A DNA stretch of 64,000 bases from Pedobacter africanus (lineage in GTDB: Bacteria; Bacteroidota; Bacteroidia; Sphingobacteriales; Sphingobacteriaceae), in NCBI RefSeq assembly GCF_900176535.1, contig NZ_FWXT01000001.1:2108001-2172000 (forward strand), in the 5' to 3' direction. Each line of letters begins with the position of its first letter. Position 1 is the stretch's first letter. Of this stretch, positions 7,685 through 17,719 are shown piece by piece. The notes beneath the pieces were generated by a model. That model made no database searches. It saw only the letters and a list, made by a program, of their open reading frames with translations, and was not told where the DNA came from. The position numbers were made by a program, and so were the translations under genes.

Positions 7685-9142
7685 TTAATAATTTTGAGTA
7701 AGATTTGGATTATAATCTGTTGCGTTTTGCGGAAAAGGGAAGATCCACAGCGGAGATTCGGGCCTCAACTGATACACCGTCCCATTGATCGTCCTTTTTA
7801 TGGTTTCCTTATAGGCGTCTTCTGTATTCCACCTTTTGATGTTCAGGTAATTTTTGCCGGTATAAAGAAATTCTATCCTGCTGAACTTTTTCAGGGCGGC
7901 CATCGCCTGCGCTTCGGTGGAAGCTGTTAGAGGTGCATACACGCTCGGATGTATCCTGTTTTGCCTCATCAAATTGATGATCTGCATGGCGCCAGCAATA
8001 TTCTGCTGTGCACCGGCCCTAGCCAGGCATTCCGCTTTGACTAGATAGGAGTCACTGGTATTTAATCCTGCTGTGTTTTTGGCGTAAGTTCCACTAAACC
8101 AGGTTAAAGAGCCCGGTAATCCAATTAGCGGATCTAGGGCTGTTGAATAAGGCTTGACATACTGATTGATGATATCTCCGGTTTCATAGAACTGTATAAC
8201 CTCTGGAGTGATAGTTAGAAAAAATTTAGTTGAGGGGGCATCCGCGGCATAAAAATATTCTTCTGGAGCCACTACTTCGGGATGTGCAAAAACAGTTGTG
8301 CCAACAGGCGCATATTTTCGGTGGTCATCCAATTGGTTATTGATGGCAAGGCTTTGATCTGCAGCCTGCAGTGCCTCAGGATATCTACGCATGGACAGCA
8401 ACACCCGCGCTTTTGCGGCATAAGCAAACCCAAGTCCCACCCTCATCGCATTTACGTTTTTGTTTGGAAGGCTGTTGAGCGCAAGGGCCGCATCCAGATC
8501 AGCCATGATATTGGTGTAAACTTCGGCTACTGTGCTTTTTTTGTTTGCTTCACCAATGGCATTATCCTCCTTTACATATGGAATACCCGGATCGCTCGCC
8601 GCAGTTGCTGGATTGTAAGCCTTCGCAAATAGGTTCACCAACCAATAATGAAAATATGCCCTAAGTACGAGTGCTTCAGCTTTTAATTGGTTTCCTTTGG
8701 TACGATCGCCGGTAGCTTCGTCAACATTGGCAATTACCGCATTGGCCACATTATTGATGATAAAGTACATCTTCGAGTACTTGATATCTGTTGCGGTCAG
8801 GGCAGCTCTGTTAATGGCTTCATCATAGGTCATATTTACATAATCCAATGTTTTACTTGGCGCAGTGATGATCCCCGTCACGCTTTGGACAAAGGGCGTA
8901 TAGTCGCCTACCAGTACATTTGCATCCTGAAAATAGAATGCACCTTCCGCACTGCTCCTGGCCGCAGGAGAACCTACCGCCACACCTCCATTGGTGCTAA
9001 AATTAAAATTCAGTACGGTTTCAATATCGCTCACTTTATTGAGCAGATTTTTGCCTTTTGGGGTAATTTCCGTAAATTTTTCGCAGGCTGTCAAACAGGC
9101 CAACAGACCGATGAATAACAGGCTATATATTATTTTTTTCAT
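7685..9142 (-). CDS. SusD/RagB-like outer-membrane nutrient-binding lipoprotein (locus A)
   Basis: 485 residues with a lipoprotein signal (LLACLTAC, Cys about residue 20) and the SusD helical fold signatures: the N-terminal FTEITPKG segment, the TPR-type region with KAEALVLRAYFHYWLVNLFA, and the C-terminal SPLWIFPFPQ...NPNLTQNY ending. SusD proteins cap the SusC barrel and deliver ligand to it on the cell surface. The start codon is 4 nt from the susC stop, so the two are translationally linked. The substrate is not predictable; no glycan hydrolases are nearby, which argues against a polysaccharide locus and for a peptide or other small substrate. Confidence 0.93.
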   Translation of the reverse strand: MKKIIYSLLFIGLLACLTACEKFTEITPKGKNLLNKVSDIETVLNFNFSTNGGVAVGSPAARSSAEGAFYFQDANVLVGDYTPFVQSVTGIITAPSKTLDYVNMTYDEAINRAALTATDIKYSKMYFIINNVANAVIANVDEATGDRTKGNQLKAEALVLRAYFHYWLVNLFAKAYNPATAASDPGIPYVKEDNAIGEANKKSTVAEVYTNIMADLDAALALNSLPNKNVNAMRVGLGFAYAAKARVLLSMRRYPEALQAADQSLAINNQLDDHRKYAPVGTTVFAHPEVVAPEEYFYAADAPSTKFFLTITPEVIQFYETGDIINQYVKPYSTALDPLIGLPGSLTWFSGTYAKNTAGLNTSDSYLVKAECLARAGAQQNIAGAMQIINLMRQNRIHPSVYAPLTASTEAQAMAALKKFSRIEFLYTGKNYLNIKRWNTEDAYKETIKRTINGTVYQLRPESPLWIFPFPQNATDYNPNLTQNY

Positions 9143-9146
9143 CTGA

Positions 9147-12100
9147 TTATAAATTGAAATTTAAACCGAATACATAAGAGGTAAGGGTTGGAGCCGCTCC
9201 AGTTTCAGGATCAATACCGACCTTGTTTTTGATCCAGACAGCCTTTGGATTGTTCAACTGGAAGCGAAGGGAAACATTTCTGCCTCCAAGTTTGCTCGTC
9301 AGTTCTCTAGGCAGTTTATATCCCAAACCGACACTTCGGATTTTGATAAAATCACTTGGGCGCACAAACACATCCGAGTTATTAATCTGAACTGGGCTTA
9401 AAGCGGTAGTTGGAGCGTATTGACCATATCCAGGTATATATGTATCTGTATTATTCGGTGTCCATGCGTCCAAAGTGTACGACGGAAGTGAGCCGTAAGC
9501 CGATCCGGTTACAAACGTTGGTTGTAACGCGCGCTGGAAGTGTCCTCCGTAATATACACCAAGTATATTGAGGCTGAAACCTTTATAACTAAGCTCGTTA
9601 ATTAGCGTAACATTGATTTTAGGATCTAACCCTCCAGAGAAAACAATAGCGCCAACATCTTCAGAGGTAAGCAATCCTGTAGTCAGCGTGCCATCTGCCT
9701 TATAAAATTGAGATGCGCCTACCGAATTCGGTCCAGCGTTTTGGAAAGAAAATAACGATTGCACTGGAAACCCAGCCTTTAACCCGCCCTCGGCAAGCAG
9801 CTGCGGAGTATTGGCAATCTGATCTACGTAGGTAACCCTATTCTTATTTTTGCTCAATACCAGGTTACTGGACCAGCCGAAACCTGATGCTTTTGACGGT
9901 TTGAACCATTGGTATTGCAAGTTCAGCTCAATACCATTATTTAATAAATCGCCATTATTAATAATCTGTGATAGAAAACCTTCAGATGGGTCAATCCTGG
10001 TAGCAGCAAGAATATCCGATCCTCTTTTACGATAAATATCCAATGCTCCGTTCATTCTGCCCTGGAACAAGGTGAAGTCTATTCCAATATTGGCCGTAGC
10101 TGTCTTTTCCCATCTCAACTGCGGATTTGCCGAGCTTTGTATTTCCGAAACCGGAAGTTGTGTTGCGGCATTTGCCGGAACCGCTGAGTTGGCAACGAGT
10201 AAACTGGTCAGTCCAGGGGCGATATTTCCTGTAATTCCGTAGGTAGCTCTAAGCTTCAGGAAATTAATCCAAGGCTGGCTTTTGATAAAATCTTCATTAT
10301 GTGCGTTCCATGATACACCTGTAGACCAAAGCGGTCGGCCACGGAACTTTTTATCCAGACCAAAAGCATCAGCGTAGTCCTTACGGAATGACCCAAAAAC
10401 ATTGTATTTACTATCATAAGTATAAGTCGCGTTCGCATATACGGAGTTTGATCTAGACCTTGTTTCCGGTACGACCCCAATAAAATTGCCGATGTTTGCA
10501 CTATAAACACCTGAGGGATTGATACCTGGTTTAAAGAATGTAGAGTTTGACATTGTACTGAGTGCAGCGAAATTAACCGTATTCATAGACTGTGACTGCA
10601 ATTGGTCGTCATATCCCAATAATAACCCTCTCGAACCTTTGGTCAGGTTTTCCCTGAACTCCATACCGGCCAGTACATTAATTTCGTGTTTCTTAAACTG
10701 TTTGATGTAATCAAGCTGACCCCTCGCTGTCCAGGCATCAACATTCTGCTGGATTGTTGCTAATCGGCCTCCCTGTGGTGTAAGGTAAGTGTAAGTATAA
10801 TTTGGTGCGGTACCTGCTCTGGTGGTAAAAGAATTACGCAGGTAGCGCATGGCATAACTATCGCTTTCAGAATAAGTACGTGCCGTGGTGCTATTGTTCT
10901 CATATTGGAACTGAGGCGAAAATGTGAGGCCATCAATGATGTTAACTTTCAGGTTCACAAAATACCTTCCGAAGTTCTGACGGGTATTCCTTATGTCCTT
11001 TTCCAATTCATCCAAATGATTGACTAACATACTCTGCAGCTGTGGAATCGTGCTGTTGTTGACCGTTGTATACTGGTTATAATCGGCAGTGGTATAATAC
11101 TGTCTGTTTCCATCGGCATCCTCCAACCTTAGGTACGAAGGAACATTGAGCGGGCTTGTCGCAAAGTTACTGTTGCTTTCTTTTGCCTTGCCCAATACCG
11201 TATTGATCCCGAAGTCGATCGTTGCCCATTTCAGAGGCATATAAGTGCCTTTGTAGAAAATATTCAATTGCCTGTTGTAGGCGTTGGCAATTGCATTGTT
11301 ATCGGTTTTGTAGTTCAGTAAAAGACTCGATTGGAATTTGTCGGATCCCGTACGAACGGCAAAGTTATACTGTTGCAAAAGTTGGTTCCGCAGTGCCTTT
11401 TCAGCAAACTCTTTCCTGAAATCGTTCTGGCGATATTGGGCAAGCGCAGCATCTACCTGGCTTTTGGGAATTAAATTCTGCGCCAATTGAAGGTTCAGAT
11501 ATACGATTGGTGTTACAGGGAGCCCCTGGTTAATCTGATTGTTGTAGGTGGTAATATTGGCTGGACCGCTTGTTGGATTGGTAAAGAGCCACGTTGTATA
11601 GGCATTCTCTACATCAACCTGCTGGGCTGCGGTCAATAAGTTGAACTTGTCATAGTCGGTCTTATCGGTGAGTGTAACATCGGTTGCAAATTCTATGGTT
11701 GTACCATTTTGGTTCGCCTTTTTAGTGGTAATTACAACTACCCCATTTGATGCCCTGACACCGTAGATGGCTGCAGCCGCAGCATCTTTCAATACGGTAA
11801 TAGTTTCCACATCATAAGGGTTTATGTTGGCTACGGAACCCTCAATCGGAAGGCCATCAACCACATACAGCGGACTTCGTGCACCATTGTTAAAAGTACT
11901 GACGCCCCTAATGGTCGTTGTTCCCCGATAGTTAACCAATCCGGGAACTCTGCCCTCAAGATTAGTAAGAATGTTGGGCGTGTAGCGTTTTTCCAGTTCC
12001 TTTGAGGTAATAGTGACGGTTGCTCCTGTTAGCTTTTCCTTTTGTATCGATTGGAAACCCGTATTCACCACGACTTCCTGGAGGTTATTGTTGGAAACTT

Positions 12101-12713
12101 CCAAGGCGATTGTTCCAAGATTGGCACCTGCTGGCAGGCGTTTGGTAGTAAACCCAGTGAAACTAACATCGAGTATTGCATCTGCAGCAACGTCTTTGAG
12201 CATAAATTCACCATTTGCATTAGATAAAGTAACGTTGTTTGTACCCACCACGCGTATGGTGGCTCCCGGCAACGGCCGTCCCTCATTATCGACAATACGG
12301 CCCCTCACATCAATTGCCTTTTGATTGGACTTATTTTGAGTGCTATGCTGTTTCACGCGTTTTAGAATGGAAACGGTGTTACCCTCAATGTCATAAAAAA
12401 GGTCAAGCCCGTTCAAGACAGTATTTAAGGCTTCTTGCAAAGTTGCATCTTTGACGTAAACACTAACTTTCTGGTTATCTGGAACGAGTTTCCCATCATA
12501 ATAAAAATCATATTTGGACTGTCTCCTGATTTCCTTCAGAATGGACTTTAAGGTTACATTGGACTCACTTAGGTTTATTTTTTGTCCAAATGTGGCTGCA
12601 CTAACCTGCAGCAGGGAAGCCAATATGATTACGGTGGTTAATCGCATATAAAGCAATATTTTATGGCGCAGCTTCTTTGCCGTACCGGGATTCCAGGTAT
12701 AATTTTTATACAT
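9147..12713 (-). CDS. SusC/RagA TonB-dependent receptor with STN signalling domain (locus A)
   Basis: 1188 residues. Order: 22-residue N-terminal extension, signal peptide (about 23-43), STN domain (about 48-118; segment LKSILKEIRRQSKYDFYYDG), carboxypeptidase-D regulatory-like domain (about 135-205, from DVRGRIVDNEGRPLPG), TonB plug (about 210-330, with the classic AAAAIYGVRASNGVVVITTK), then a 22-strand barrel to the C-terminus GLNFNL. The STN domain marks receptors that signal to FecR. FecR and a sigma factor lie directly upstream on the same strand, so ligand uptake and transcription are probably coupled. It imports a SusD-bound substrate across the outer membrane using TonB-ExbBD energy. 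Confidence 0.95.
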   Translation of the reverse strand: MYKNYTWNPGTAKKLRHKILLYMRLTTVIILASLLQVSAATFGQKINLSESNVTLKSILKEIRRQSKYDFYYDGKLVPDNQKVSVYVKDATLQEALNTVLNGLDLFYDIEGNTVSILKRVKQHSTQNKSNQKAIDVRGRIVDNEGRPLPGATIRVVGTNNVTLSNANGEFMLKDVAADAILDVSFTGFTTKRLPAGANLGTIALEVSNNNLQEVVVNTGFQSIQKEKLTGATVTITSKELEKRYTPNILTNLEGRVPGLVNYRGTTTIRGVSTFNNGARSPLYVVDGLPIEGSVANINPYDVETITVLKDAAAAAIYGVRASNGVVVITTKKANQNGTTIEFATDVTLTDKTDYDKFNLLTAAQQVDVENAYTTWLFTNPTSGPANITTYNNQINQGLPVTPIVYLNLQLAQNLIPKSQVDAALAQYRQNDFRKEFAEKALRNQLLQQYNFAVRTGSDKFQSSLLLNYKTDNNAIANAYNRQLNIFYKGTYMPLKWATIDFGINTVLGKAKESNSNFATSPLNVPSYLRLEDADGNRQYYTTADYNQYTTVNNSTIPQLQSMLVNHLDELEKDIRNTRQNFGRYFVNLKVNIIDGLTFSPQFQYENNSTTARTYSESDSYAMRYLRNSFTTRAGTAPNYTYTYLTPQGGRLATIQQNVDAWTARGQLDYIKQFKKHEINVLAGMEFRENLTKGSRGLLLGYDDQLQSQSMNTVNFAALSTMSNSTFFKPGINPSGVYSANIGNFIGVVPETRSRSNSVYANATYTYDSKYNVFGSFRKDYADAFGLDKKFRGRPLWSTGVSWNAHNEDFIKSQPWINFLKLRATYGITGNIAPGLTSLLVANSAVPANAATQLPVSEIQSSANPQLRWEKTATANIGIDFTLFQGRMNGALDIYRKRGSDILAATRIDPSEGFLSQIINNGDLLNNGIELNLQYQWFKPSKASGFGWSSNLVLSKNKNRVTYVDQIANTPQLLAEGGLKAGFPVQSLFSFQNAGPNSVGASQFYKADGTLTTGLLTSEDVGAIVFSGGLDPKINVTLINELSYKGFSLNILGVYYGGHFQRALQPTFVTGSAYGSLPSYTLDAWTPNNTDTYIPGYGQYAPTTALSPVQINNSDVFVRPSDFIKIRSVGLGYKLPRELTSKLGGRNVSLRFQLNNPKAVWIKNKVGIDPETGAAPTLTSYVFGLNFNL

Positions 12714-12805
12714 TTGTTAAGTTTGGTTTATGCGGTCTGCCCGGGTCGTCGAAAACATTGGGCATTCCACAGGTTAGTTGATCTTCAATTAATTAGCCAA
12801 ATGCG

Positions 12806-12835
12806 AACCAGGAGCATTTAGCTTCTGGTTTTTTT
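12806..12835 (+). terminator. Hairpin with T-run between fecR and susC of locus A
   Basis: AACCAGGAGC (12806-12815) pairs with GCTTCTGGTT (12821-12830, one G-T pair), followed by TTTTT on the plus strand. It would stop plus-strand transcription, opposite to the flanking genes; on the minus strand it is a hairpin in the fecR-susC leader without a T-run. Confidence 0.45.
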
Positions 12836-12904
12836 ATCGTTAAAAATTCAAGGTGGTAGCTCTTTTATCATCGTTTTATTTTAAGGTGAATTTATTTTTT
12901 AATT

Positions 12905-14080
12905 CTATGAGCGAGACACATAAACCTTATTCTGATCTATTCTGAATTTTACTTGACCGGATTTGCTGATCAGTTTTAGCACTACCGAGAGATTATTTTT
13001 TCTAGAAATCCATCCACCAGCTTCCATCTCGTCGCTTATCGAATTGTCTAGCACAAATTCGATATTGTACCAGCGTTCAAGCTTCCTTAATGCGGCTTTA
13101 AGTTTAATCCCCTCGAAGTTGAAATCATCATTCTGCCAGTCCATAACGTTATCTACGTTCACATTTTTCTCCATCCTCATCCCTTCTTTTGAAACTAGCA
13201 TCTTTTCCTTCGGACTAAGTCTGATTGATTTACCTCCAGAAACCAAAATGATCGATCCTTCTAACAGTGTTGTGGCCGTTGCTGGCTCATTTAGATAACT
13301 ATTGATGTTGAAACGTGTACCGAGCACCTTAACTGTCTGTCCAGAGCTCTGCACCAAAAAAGGATGTTTTTTGTCTTTTTTAATTTCGAAATATGCCTCT
13401 CCAACAAGCTCCACATGCCTTTCTTTTAGGTTTGCAAAAGATGCAGGATATTTTAAAGCAGAAGCAGCATTGAGCCAAACCAAAGAGCCATCTGGCAAAC
13501 GTACCTTATAGGTCTCCCCTTTGGCGGTTGTCAAAACATTTATTTTATCAGACGCCACCCCTGTTCCTTCCATCTCATAGATCAGCTGACCCGCTGTCGT
13601 TTTAGTAATCATGACTCCCGCCTCATTCGCCAGTTCTCCACTGCCTGCATCATTTAGGCGGATCTTTTTACCATTAGCCAAGGTAAGGGTAGCTCCAACT
13701 TTTCCGGGCTTCACATCCTGAACATAAGAACTGGTCGTACCAGTATTTATCTGATCATTCCTGTATTGGAGGAAATATAAACCGAAAACAATCAGTGACA
13801 CAGCTGCTGCAACCCCAACAATACGCGGCCATAGTTTCTGAACCTGTTTTCCTGATTTCAGCCTTGCCGCTATCCCGGCATAAATGGCATTCACCTCCTG
13901 TACCGAGAGCTCACTTTCTTTACCAGAACTCAGTACATCTTCCGCCTCATCATCGATCACCTTTTGCCATTCCGATGGATACGCACCGCTTTTTAATATC
14001 GCAAATACTTCTTCAAACTCCTCCTGGCTGCATTGTTGATTGATGTATTTCTGAAATAGGGTTATGATTTGCTTTTCCAA
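12905..14080 (-). CDS. FecR-family anti-sigma regulator (locus A)
   Basis: 391 residues: cytoplasmic N-terminal segment (1-~82) that should bind the sigma factor, one membrane helix (about 85-106, VGVAAAVSLIVFGLYFLQY), periplasmic FecR domain (about 175-285, with LPDGSLVWLNAASALKYPA and LGTRFNINSY) and the C-terminal DUF4974 domain (about 320-390). It receives the signal from the STN domain of the SusC receptor encoded next and controls the sigma factor upstream. It lies about 100 nt after the sigma gene and about 190 nt before susC, a gap that probably holds the sigma-dependent susC promoter. Confidence 0.93.
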   Translation of the reverse strand: MEKQIITLFQKYINQQCSQEEFEEVFAILKSGAYPSEWQKVIDDEAEDVLSSGKESELSVQEVNAIYAGIAARLKSGKQVQKLWPRIVGVAAAVSLIVFGLYFLQYRNDQINTGTTSSYVQDVKPGKVGATLTLANGKKIRLNDAGSGELANEAGVMITKTTAGQLIYEMEGTGVASDKINVLTTAKGETYKVRLPDGSLVWLNAASALKYPASFANLKERHVELVGEAYFEIKKDKKHPFLVQSSGQTVKVLGTRFNINSYLNEPATATTLLEGSIILVSGGKSIRLSPKEKMLVSKEGMRMEKNVNVDNVMDWQNDDFNFEGIKLKAALRKLERWYNIEFVLDNSISDEMEAGGWISRKNNLSVVLKLISKSGQVKFRIDQNKVYVSRS

Positions 14081-14178
14081 TTTTCGCCATTTTGTAACTT
14101 ATACAACTGGCAGCGGCACCCGGTATATTCCAGGCATTGAAAAAACACCAATTAATTATTAACTAACTGATTTAAAGT

Positions 14179-14769
14179 CTAATAATTTTTAAGATACGCC
14201 AGCAACAATAGAATTGCATTTTTAAACGTAATGTATTCCTTGATCAATCTCAGTGCTTTTACCATCTGTGTATGTACAGTACCTTCGGCGATTCCAAGCT
14301 CCAACGCGGCATGCTTGTACGACATTCCCTGAATTTTACATTTGATAAAGATCGTTTTACATTGAGGCGGTAATTTCTCTATCGCTTCATTTAACAACTC
14401 ATTACTTTCAGCGTAATCCAATTGAAGATCAGTTGTATCTTCAGAAAAAGCAGTGTATTTTTTGATCTGGTCCAGTATCTGCGTCTCATGCTGCACCCTT
14501 CTCAGCAAATTCAGCAAATGACGTTTAGCAATGGTATAAAGAAAAGTTTTAAAGGGTTGATCTGGATCGATCTGCTCACGGTTATCCCATAACTTAACAA
14601 ATACATCCTGTACCACATCTTCAGCTAATTCCCTTGATTTAGCAATACGCAGGATGAAATAATGTAATGGTTTTAGATGGCTCTCATACAATGGGCGTAA
14701 TGCACCCTGGTCATCTTGCTGTAGCAAAATAATCAGTTCCTTTTCTGTAAGCCCCTTGTATTTCCTCAT
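14179..14769 (-). CDS. ECF RNA polymerase sigma factor, FecI-like (locus A)
   Basis: 196 residues: sigma-70 region 2 (about 20-90, with LAEDVVQDVFVKLWDNREQI) and region 4 (about 130-180, LGIAEGTVHTQMVKALRLIK helix-turn-helix). The C-terminus is a short hydrophobic tail (AILLLLAYLKNY), common in Bacteroidota FecI-like sigmas. It is upstream of fecR on the same strand, so it is its presumed partner and directs RNA polymerase to the locus A susC promoter when the receptor is occupied. Confidence 0.93.
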   Translation of the reverse strand: MRKYKGLTEKELIILLQQDDQGALRPLYESHLKPLHYFILRIAKSRELAEDVVQDVFVKLWDNREQIDPDQPFKTFLYTIAKRHLLNLLRRVQHETQILDQIKKYTAFSEDTTDLQLDYAESNELLNEAIEKLPPQCKTIFIKCKIQGMSYKHAALELGIAEGTVHTQMVKALRLIKEYITFKNAILLLLAYLKNY

Positions 14770-14976
14770 CTGATAAAATCATGAAATATTCGCAATTATA
14801 GATAATATTTGGTAAAGTGGGTGAAGTTTTTTGTTGATCTTGAAAAACGAAAATGTCAAAGGTGGAAGCTGGCGCCAGTACGAGTTAAAACCTAGAGTTG
14901 AAAAAATAAATCAATCTGCAAAAGGAGATGGTGGAAAATCTGGTAAAGAAATGAAGGTTTAAGCAAAGGCAGCAAT

Positions 14977-15372
14977 CTACAAGGACAGCGCCCGTTGTAC
15001 CGCCAAGCTATCCTCTAAAAGACGGTACCTAATGATCAGTCCATCTTTAAAAGTCATATGGATATGAAACATCGAATCAACCACCTTGCCCGTTGCCAGC
15101 ATCCTGGTAGAGAACTCACCGATCACCACCGCCTTATCATTTTCAACAAACAAATGTTCCACATTTGCTGAAAGCGGTTCGGTGGCGAGCCACAGTGTAG
15201 AGAAAAAATCCTTCACACCATTTCTATCCGAACGTTTTCCGAGCCAGTGAGCCAGCTTTTCATCACCAGGAATATACCAATCAACATTCTGGGCAAATAA
15301 GCCAACTATTGTTTCCAGGTCTCTTTGCCCCATGGCAGCAAGGAAATTTTCAGCCGATTGTTGTGTGGTCAT
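14977..15372 (-). CDS. NTF2-like (SnoaL-type) protein
   Basis: 131 residues starting MTTQQSAENFLAAMGQRDLE. The cone-shaped alpha+beta NTF2 fold is suggested by the pattern FLAAMGQRDLETIVGLFAQN-V-DWYIPG followed by beta-rich segments and a final HIHMTFKDGLIIRYRLLED. SnoaL-like proteins can be polyketide cyclases, dehydratases or isomerases, or simply ligand-binding; nothing here decides which. I prefer ATG 15372 because the 21 residues before it do not fit the family. It stands alone between divergent neighbours. Confidence 0.75.
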   Translation of the reverse strand: MTTQQSAENFLAAMGQRDLETIVGLFAQNVDWYIPGDEKLAHWLGKRSDRNGVKDFFSTLWLATEPLSANVEHLFVENDKAVVIGEFSTRMLATGKVVDSMFHIHMTFKDGLIIRYRLLEDSLAVQRALSL

Positions 15373-15637
15373 AGCGTGTAGTTTTCCAACAAATCTAAGC
15401 AAATGGCTTGGGATAAGTTCAGATTTTACATTCACAATGTTACTTGCTTTCCTTTTTTTACCTTATACCCGCTTGACTTTTTGATTTTCAAAAAAGACTT
15501 ATTGGCCCTGATATTAGTTCTGTATACTATTAACTCCCGCCCCAAAAATAAATCTGATAAATTATTACCAGCCAATACCGATTAATTTCTACACTTGCAA
15601 TAAATTTTTCTTAAATTTAATGTAGGGGTAACATATT

Positions 15638-16240
15638 ATGTCTGCTTACAGCAAATACACCGATCAGGAACTGGCCGGCCGGCTAACGCAGGGCGATGAG
15701 CCTGCGTTTGCTGAACTCTACAAAATTTATAGCCCCAGAATTTACAGCAACCTGAAACGCCTTACCAAGGATGATGAGCTGGCAAAGGAGCTGCTTCAGG
15801 AAGTATTTTTTAAGGTCTGGGAAAAGCGGGAAGCTTTGAATGTAGAGGTTTCGTTTCAGGCTTACCTGTACAGGATCTCTGAAAATATGGTCAGGGATTT
15901 TTTCAGAAAGGCCGGCCGGGACAAGAAGCTGATGGAGCACCTGGTTAATGCCGCTTCTGAGTTTTACAGTACGGTTGAAGAACTGTACATATCTAAAGAA
16001 AACCAGGGCCTGTTCCAGAAGGCAATAGATGAGCTGCCCCCGCAGCGCAAAAAGATATTTACGCTCTGCAAAATAGAAGGCAAAAGCTATGAAGAAGTAA
16101 GTGCCCTGCTTGGCGTCTCTACCTCTACCATTAACGACCATATTGTTAAAGCTACCAAGGCCATACGGTTATCCTTAGGCGGGCCGGGGCACAATGCCAT
16201 GATCGGTATTGCGGCGGCGCTTGTGGTATTTAACGTTTAG
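15638..16240 (+). CDS. ECF RNA polymerase sigma factor without an adjacent anti-sigma gene
   Basis: 200 residues with sigma region 2 (about 22-95; ELAKELLQEVFFKVWEKREAL) and region 4 (about 130-180; LGVSTSTINDHIVKATKAIR), and a hydrophobic C-terminal tail (AMIGIAAALVVFNV) like FecI-type sigmas of this phylum. The next gene downstream is convergent (serine hydrolase), so there is no fecR beside it. The nearest unpaired fecR, at 21839 on the same strand, belongs to locus B, which has no sigma gene of its own. The two may be partners separated by a 5.6-kb block of unrelated genes. Confidence 0.9.
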   Translation: MSAYSKYTDQELAGRLTQGDEPAFAELYKIYSPRIYSNLKRLTKDDELAKELLQEVFFKVWEKREALNVEVSFQAYLYRISENMVRDFFRKAGRDKKLMEHLVNAASEFYSTVEELYISKENQGLFQKAIDELPPQRKKIFTLCKIEGKSYEEVSALLGVSTSTINDHIVKATKAIRLSLGGPGHNAMIGIAAALVVFNV

Positions 16241-16297
16241 TCCATTCAATTAACGTCTAGCCTATCCAAATATGCGGCACGCCTAATAATCCAGTTG

Positions 16298-17719
16298 CTA
16301 TTTCAGGAAGCTTTCGCCAATAGCAGTCACATCTTCTGCAGCGTTGGAAAGGATAACTATGGCTGTCTGCCGGTCGGGATCAAAACCAACGAAAGAGCGG
16401 AACCCTCCTGTGCCGCCCGAGTGGTGTAGGTAGGTATGCTGGCCGCTATGGTTAATGCGCCAGCCCAGGGCCATAGTTTGGGCTTTGCTGCTGAAGGTTT
16501 GCTGATGGCTAAGCAGGATTGCTTTGCCCAAAGGGCCTTTAATTTCCATTTGGGCACGGGCGTATTTAACCATATCGTTCAGCGTAGAGCGGATGGCGCC
16601 AGAGCCTTTTAGCGAAGCGAGGTCCCAGGGGGCGGTGGCCACACCGCTTTCGTTATAGCCCTGGGCGAAGTTCTGCTGCGCGGCATTGTTGAGTGTAACA
16701 CTGGTGTGCAGCATGCCCAGGGGCTTGCAGATCCGGTTTACAATCAGCGTTTCAAAGCTGCTGCCCAACTTGCGCTCCAGTATGGTGCCCAGCACCCCGG
16801 CGCCAAAGTTGGAATAAGAAAACACGGTGCCCGGCATAACAGTAGCACGATAATGCTTTAAAAAGCTGTAAAGCGAATCTGGAAGGTAATGTTTGTATGG
16901 GTCTTTGGGATCTACTTTAGCATTGAAAATATTTGCAGGCAGCCGCGGAAAGCCTGAAGTATGGTTAGCCAAATCTTGTAAGGTAATGGGTCTGCCCTGG
17001 AAATTCAGGGCTGGGATTGAATCGGGCAGGTAAAGGTTTACCGGATCATCGAGCTTCATCCGGCCAGCAACCACTTGCCGGGCAAGCAATAGTGCATTAA
17101 ACGTTTTTGTTACCGAGCCGATCTCAAAGATCGTTTGTTCGGCATCGGGCAGTTGGCTTCCCGCTTTATTGACCGAGCCATAGCTGTATTTGCGCACCTT
17201 ACCATTGCGCACAACCGCCAGCACCAACCCGCAGGTATTCCCTTTTTGAATGTAAGGCCTTACCAAGTGCTCCACTGTAAGATCGAGGGAATCTTTAAGT
17301 GGATTATTGCTGGGCACCTGTTCAGTTTTAGCAGGAATGGTTATAGGGGCAGAAGCGAAATTGAGCCTGTCTATCTTGCCCTGGGCGTTAAGTTTGATGG
17401 AAAATACCTGACGGGAGTTTTCAAATACCGAAAGGTAATCCAGGCCTTTTTCATTCTCTTCTTTAAAATCGCTGCTGAGCCAGTCGCCCGTTTTTGCATG
17501 AAATTTGCTCATGCCCACCGCAAATTGTTCGCCCGTCATTTTCTTCCGGAACACTTCTGAGGTTAGGGCATATATTTTTTCAGGCTGATTTAGATTGAAG
17601 CTGGCCTTTACCTGCTCCACTATGTTTTGGTATTGCTCTTTGTCTTGTTGTGCATAGCTAAAGCTAAAGGTGAGGAATGTGAGGGCAAAACTAAGCCCCA
17701 AGATATGGCGTCTGAGCAT
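16298..17719 (-). CDS. Exported serine hydrolase, class C beta-lactamase fold
   Basis: 473 residues. Signal peptide (1-~23), then a DUF3887-like segment (about 30-125, VKASFNLNQPEKIYALTSEV...), then a beta-lactamase-related domain (about 145-473). Catalytic features: S202-VT-K205 (SxxK), Y302-S-N304 (YxN) and the late HHSGG segment in place of KTG. Proteins of this type are D-amino-acid or ester hydrolases as often as true beta-lactamases, so resistance should not be assumed. The gene is single, convergent with the sigma factor at 15638. Confidence 0.87.
   Translation of the reverse strand: MLRRHILGLSFALTFLTFSFSYAQQDKEQYQNIVEQVKASFNLNQPEKIYALTSEVFRKKMTGEQFAVGMSKFHAKTGDWLSSDFKEENEKGLDYLSVFENSRQVFSIKLNAQGKIDRLNFASAPITIPAKTEQVPSNNPLKDSLDLTVEHLVRPYIQKGNTCGLVLAVVRNGKVRKYSYGSVNKAGSQLPDAEQTIFEIGSVTKTFNALLLARQVVAGRMKLDDPVNLYLPDSIPALNFQGRPITLQDLANHTSGFPRLPANIFNAKVDPKDPYKHYLPDSLYSFLKHYRATVMPGTVFSYSNFGAGVLGTILERKLGSSFETLIVNRICKPLGMLHTSVTLNNAAQQNFAQGYNESGVATAPWDLASLKGSGAIRSTLNDMVKYARAQMEIKGPLGKAILLSHQQTFSSKAQTMALGWRINHSGQHTYLHHSGGTGGFRSFVGFDPDRQTAIVILSNAAEDVTAIGESFLK

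Noticed and set aside
4072..14769. A polysaccharide utilisation locus
   Set aside because: SusC and SusD are present, but there is no glycoside hydrolase, polysaccharide lyase or sulfatase in any of the four SusCD loci.
16298..17719. Antibiotic-resistance beta-lactamase
   Set aside because: The fold and SxxK/YxN motifs are present, but HSGG replaces KTG and a DUF3887-like region is fused, so a general serine hydrolase or peptidase is more likely.
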